Of a stretch of DNA of 64,000 nucleotides, positions 62,405 through 64,000 are shown in pieces (position 1 is the first letter of the stretch; each line of letters opens with the position of its first letter). The notes under the pieces were generated by a model. That model was not told the origin of the DNA, ran no database searches, and saw only the letters and a list, made by a program, of their open reading frames with translations. Position numbers and translations under genes: made by a program. This DNA comes from Varunaivibrio sulfuroxidans (GTDB lineage: Bacteria; Pseudomonadota; Alphaproteobacteria; Rhodospirillales; Magnetovibrionaceae), in NCBI RefSeq assembly GCF_029318635.1, contig NZ_CP119676.1, positions 62,001 to 126,000 of the forward strand. Reading direction: 5' to 3'.

Positions 62405-63172
62405 TTACCGGGGTGGTTTTTTCGGTGCGCGGTTGAATAGAGCGCCGCGAAACGGCGCGGGCAAAAGGCGTAGGACGCGGGTCAGCAGGGCCGTCTGCCA
62501 GGGAAAGACGATATAAAGCGGGCGGCGAGCAAGGGCGCGCCGGATAATCCGGGCGGCTTTTTCGGCGGGCATCAGAAAGGGCATGGGGAAGGGGTTGGCG
62601 TCGGTCATGGCGCTGGCGACGAAGCCGGGGCAGATGACGCTGACGCACACCCCGTCGGCTTTGAGCTGCCCGTTGAGGGCCTCGCCCCAGGTTATGACGG
62701 CGGCCTTCGACGCCGAATACGCCGCCGCGCCGGGGATGGCGATGAAACCCGCCAGGGAGGCGACGATAGCGATTTGCCCGCCGCCACGAGGGCGCATCGC
62801 GGCCACTGCGGGAAAGACGGTGTTTAGAACACCACCGAGGTTGGTGTCGAAAATGGCGCGGGCCTGTTCCGCGCTTTCGACCTTCCCCCCGGAGCCGCCC
62901 GAGATGCCTGCGTTCGCGATCACCAAATCCAGGGGTTGATGGCGATCGGCCCCTTCGATCCAGGCGGTTACGGATTGCGCGGACTTGACATCAACAATGG
63001 CGGTGTTGACGTCGGCCCCTTTGGCGCGACACTGCGCGGCGATGTCGTCCAGGCGGGTTCGGTCGCGACCGCAAAGCGACAAACGAACACCAGGGGCCGC
63101 GTAACGTAACGCCAAGGCGCGTCCGATACCGCTGGACGCCCCGGTGATCAGAATATGGTTGGGCTCTTTCAT
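62405..63172 (-). CDS. Short-chain dehydrogenase/reductase
   Basis: A 255-residue SDR with LITGASSGIGRALALRYA, IANAGISGGSGG and the catalytic Y-x3-K in AAYSASKAAVITWGEA. The CPGFVASAMTDANPFPMPF segment and the C-terminal hydrophobic stretch (PLYIVFPWQTALLTRVLRLL) resemble membrane-associated SDRs of unknown substrate. ATG 63172 gives MKEPNHILITG; the frame runs to 63184. It is downstream of nothing obvious and stands apart from the EAL gene by about 117 bases. Confidence 0.92.
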   Translation of the reverse strand: MKEPNHILITGASSGIGRALALRYAAPGVRLSLCGRDRTRLDDIAAQCRAKGADVNTAIVDVKSAQSVTAWIEGADRHQPLDLVIANAGISGGSGGKVESAEQARAIFDTNLGGVLNTVFPAVAAMRPRGGGQIAIVASLAGFIAIPGAAAYSASKAAVITWGEALNGQLKADGVCVSVICPGFVASAMTDANPFPMPFLMPAEKAARIIRRALARRPLYIVFPWQTALLTRVLRLLPAPFRGALFNRAPKKPPR

Positions 63173-63347
63173 GGCGTTCACCATACACCGAAAAAGCGAT
63201 TTTTAATATTCGTCGCAACGCACCGAGGCGCGATGCAAGGCGCGATGTGTTGCGCGGGCGGGGGCGGGGCGGGTATAACTTGGTAGACCCTCACGGCTGG
63301 AGGGGGGTAAGGCCGGTAGGCTCGCACTCGGGATCATAGGGGGTTTT

Positions 63348-64000
63348 TTGACAGTTTCATCCATGACCGGTTTCGCCAGGAGCGCAGGACGCCTGGAGAC
63401 TTGCGCCTGGAGTTGGGAAGTAAAAAGTGTGAACGGCAAGGGGATCGATGTGCGCACCCGAATGGCCGGCGGTTTCGACGACCTCGAACCCCGCGTCAAG
63501 GCGCTTGTCACGAACCGGTTCAGGCGGGGAAACCTGTCGCTGTCCTTGGATTTCGAGTGGACGGCGTCACGCACCCGTCTGTCTTTCAATGAGACGGTTC
63601 TCGATGAAATTTTAGGATTGATTGATACATTGAAAACCCGTTTGGGCGATCTGCGCCCACCCAGCGCCGATGGCTTGCTGGCGGTCAAGGGACTGCTCGA
63701 AACCACCGAGGGCGAGATCGACGACGATACCCGTCAAAAGGCGGAGGCCGCCGTGTTGGCCGGACTGGATGAAGCTTTGTCGAGGTTGGCCGAAATGCGC
63801 GCCGGGGAGGGCGAAAAACTGGCCGCGGTGCTTCACGGTCAATTGGATCGAATCGCGCGGTTGCACCACGAGGCCCGTGCGTTGGAATCGGTACAACCCG
63901 AACGTATCGGCGCGCGTCTTTCCCGTCAGGTCGCGGCCTTGTGCGCGGACGCCACCGACATTCCTCCCGAACGGCTGGCGCAGGAAGCGGCGCTTTTAAT
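63348..64000 (+). CDS. YicC family endoribonuclease-like protein (partial)
   Basis: N-terminal 217 codons of a YicC-family protein; the rest lies beyond the window edge. SSMTGFARSAGRLETCAWSW and EVKSVNGKGIDVRTRM are the family N-terminus. LSRLAEMRAGEGEKLAAVL is the conserved REGxxL-like helix. E. coli YicC has been reported to act as an endoribonuclease in sRNA turnover. The start is probably TTG 63348, after GGGGG, giving the typical five residues before SMTGFAR; ATG 63363 is the alternative. A guanylate kinase gene often follows in other genomes and could be checked beyond the edge. Confidence 0.9.
   Translation, partial: MTVSSMTGFARSAGRLETCAWSWEVKSVNGKGIDVRTRMAGGFDDLEPRVKALVTNRFRRGNLSLSLDFEWTASRTRLSFNETVLDEILGLIDTLKTRLGDLRPPSADGLLAVKGLLETTEGEIDDDTRQKAEAAVLAGLDEALSRLAEMRAGEGEKLAAVLHGQLDRIARLHHEARALESVQPERIGARLSRQVAALCADATDIPPERLAQEAALL

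Noticed and set aside
61415..62440. Plus-strand open frame of 341 codons
   Set aside because: It is antisense to the EAL domain, where the conserved motifs lie on the minus strand.

Overview
This window is a chromosomal segment of an alphaproteobacterium, most likely a Rhodospirillales-type respiratory, microaerobic or denitrifying organism. The grounds are gene content and order, not a database match: hisG-hisD-UPF0262-phosphatase, infA-maf-RNase E/G-yacG, rpsF-rpsR-DUF2232-rplI-(gap)-cfa, dnaB-alr-mlaE-mlaF-radA-cvpA-purF, fabD-fabG-acpP-fabF-mltG and a YicC gene. These are typical alphaproteobacterial neighbourhoods. Coding DNA is GC-rich with GC at third codon positions.

Layout. 1-9.6 kb holds a beta-alanine-type aminotransferase divergent from an XRE-cupin regulator, a Dnr-like Crp/Fnr regulator convergent with nnrS (which has a perfect FNR-type box upstream), fhs, a malonate/methylmalonate-semialdehyde dehydrogenase, a LysE exporter, an MscS channel and a SixA-like phosphatase. 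9.66-16.0 kb is a complete periplasmic nitrate reductase operon napFDAGHBC. 16.2-18.5 kb holds a secreted FecR-domain protein and small unknown genes. 18.8-25.1 kb holds DUF952, pyrD, an HD hydrolase, a SulP transporter with a tandem universal stress protein, and two cysteine-motif proteins. 25.2-27.7 kb is the accessory patch: an intact IS30-family element that seems to interrupt a gene, an orphan unknown gene, and tRNA-Thr. 27.9-35.3 kb is housekeeping (murA, his genes, infA, maf, RNase E/G, yacG), followed by tRNA-Phe. 35.9-43.1 kb holds thioredoxin, a beta-CASP nuclease, a pseudouridine synthase, a peroxiredoxin-like protein, a lipoprotein, a Sel1 protein, DUF3253, a threonine-phosphate decarboxylase and an SDR. 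43.1-51.1 kb is a long minus-strand purF-to-dnaB block. 51.3-55.5 kb holds a cyclopropane fatty acid synthase, a gene-free 700 bp tract and the rpsF operon. 55.7-64 kb holds fatty acid synthesis genes, mltG, an EAL-CBS-GGDEF protein, an SDR and a partial YicC gene.

Functionally, nap plus NnrS plus the Dnr-like regulator indicate nitrate and NO metabolism. The aminotransferase plus semialdehyde dehydrogenase indicate beta-alanine or similar catabolism, probably under the XRE-cupin regulator.

I found no CRISPR array, prophage, secretion system or recognisable defence system. The most unusual signal is a dispersed short repeat (core about TTAATAGGTCCTGACCCTAG) present at eight places. Two copies in inverted orientation bound a 403 bp gene-free element at 52.5-52.9 kb, and three copies supply the stop codon of the adjacent gene. 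A second signature is frequent 9-22 bp perfect or near-perfect tandem duplication, in spacers and in-frame inside genes.
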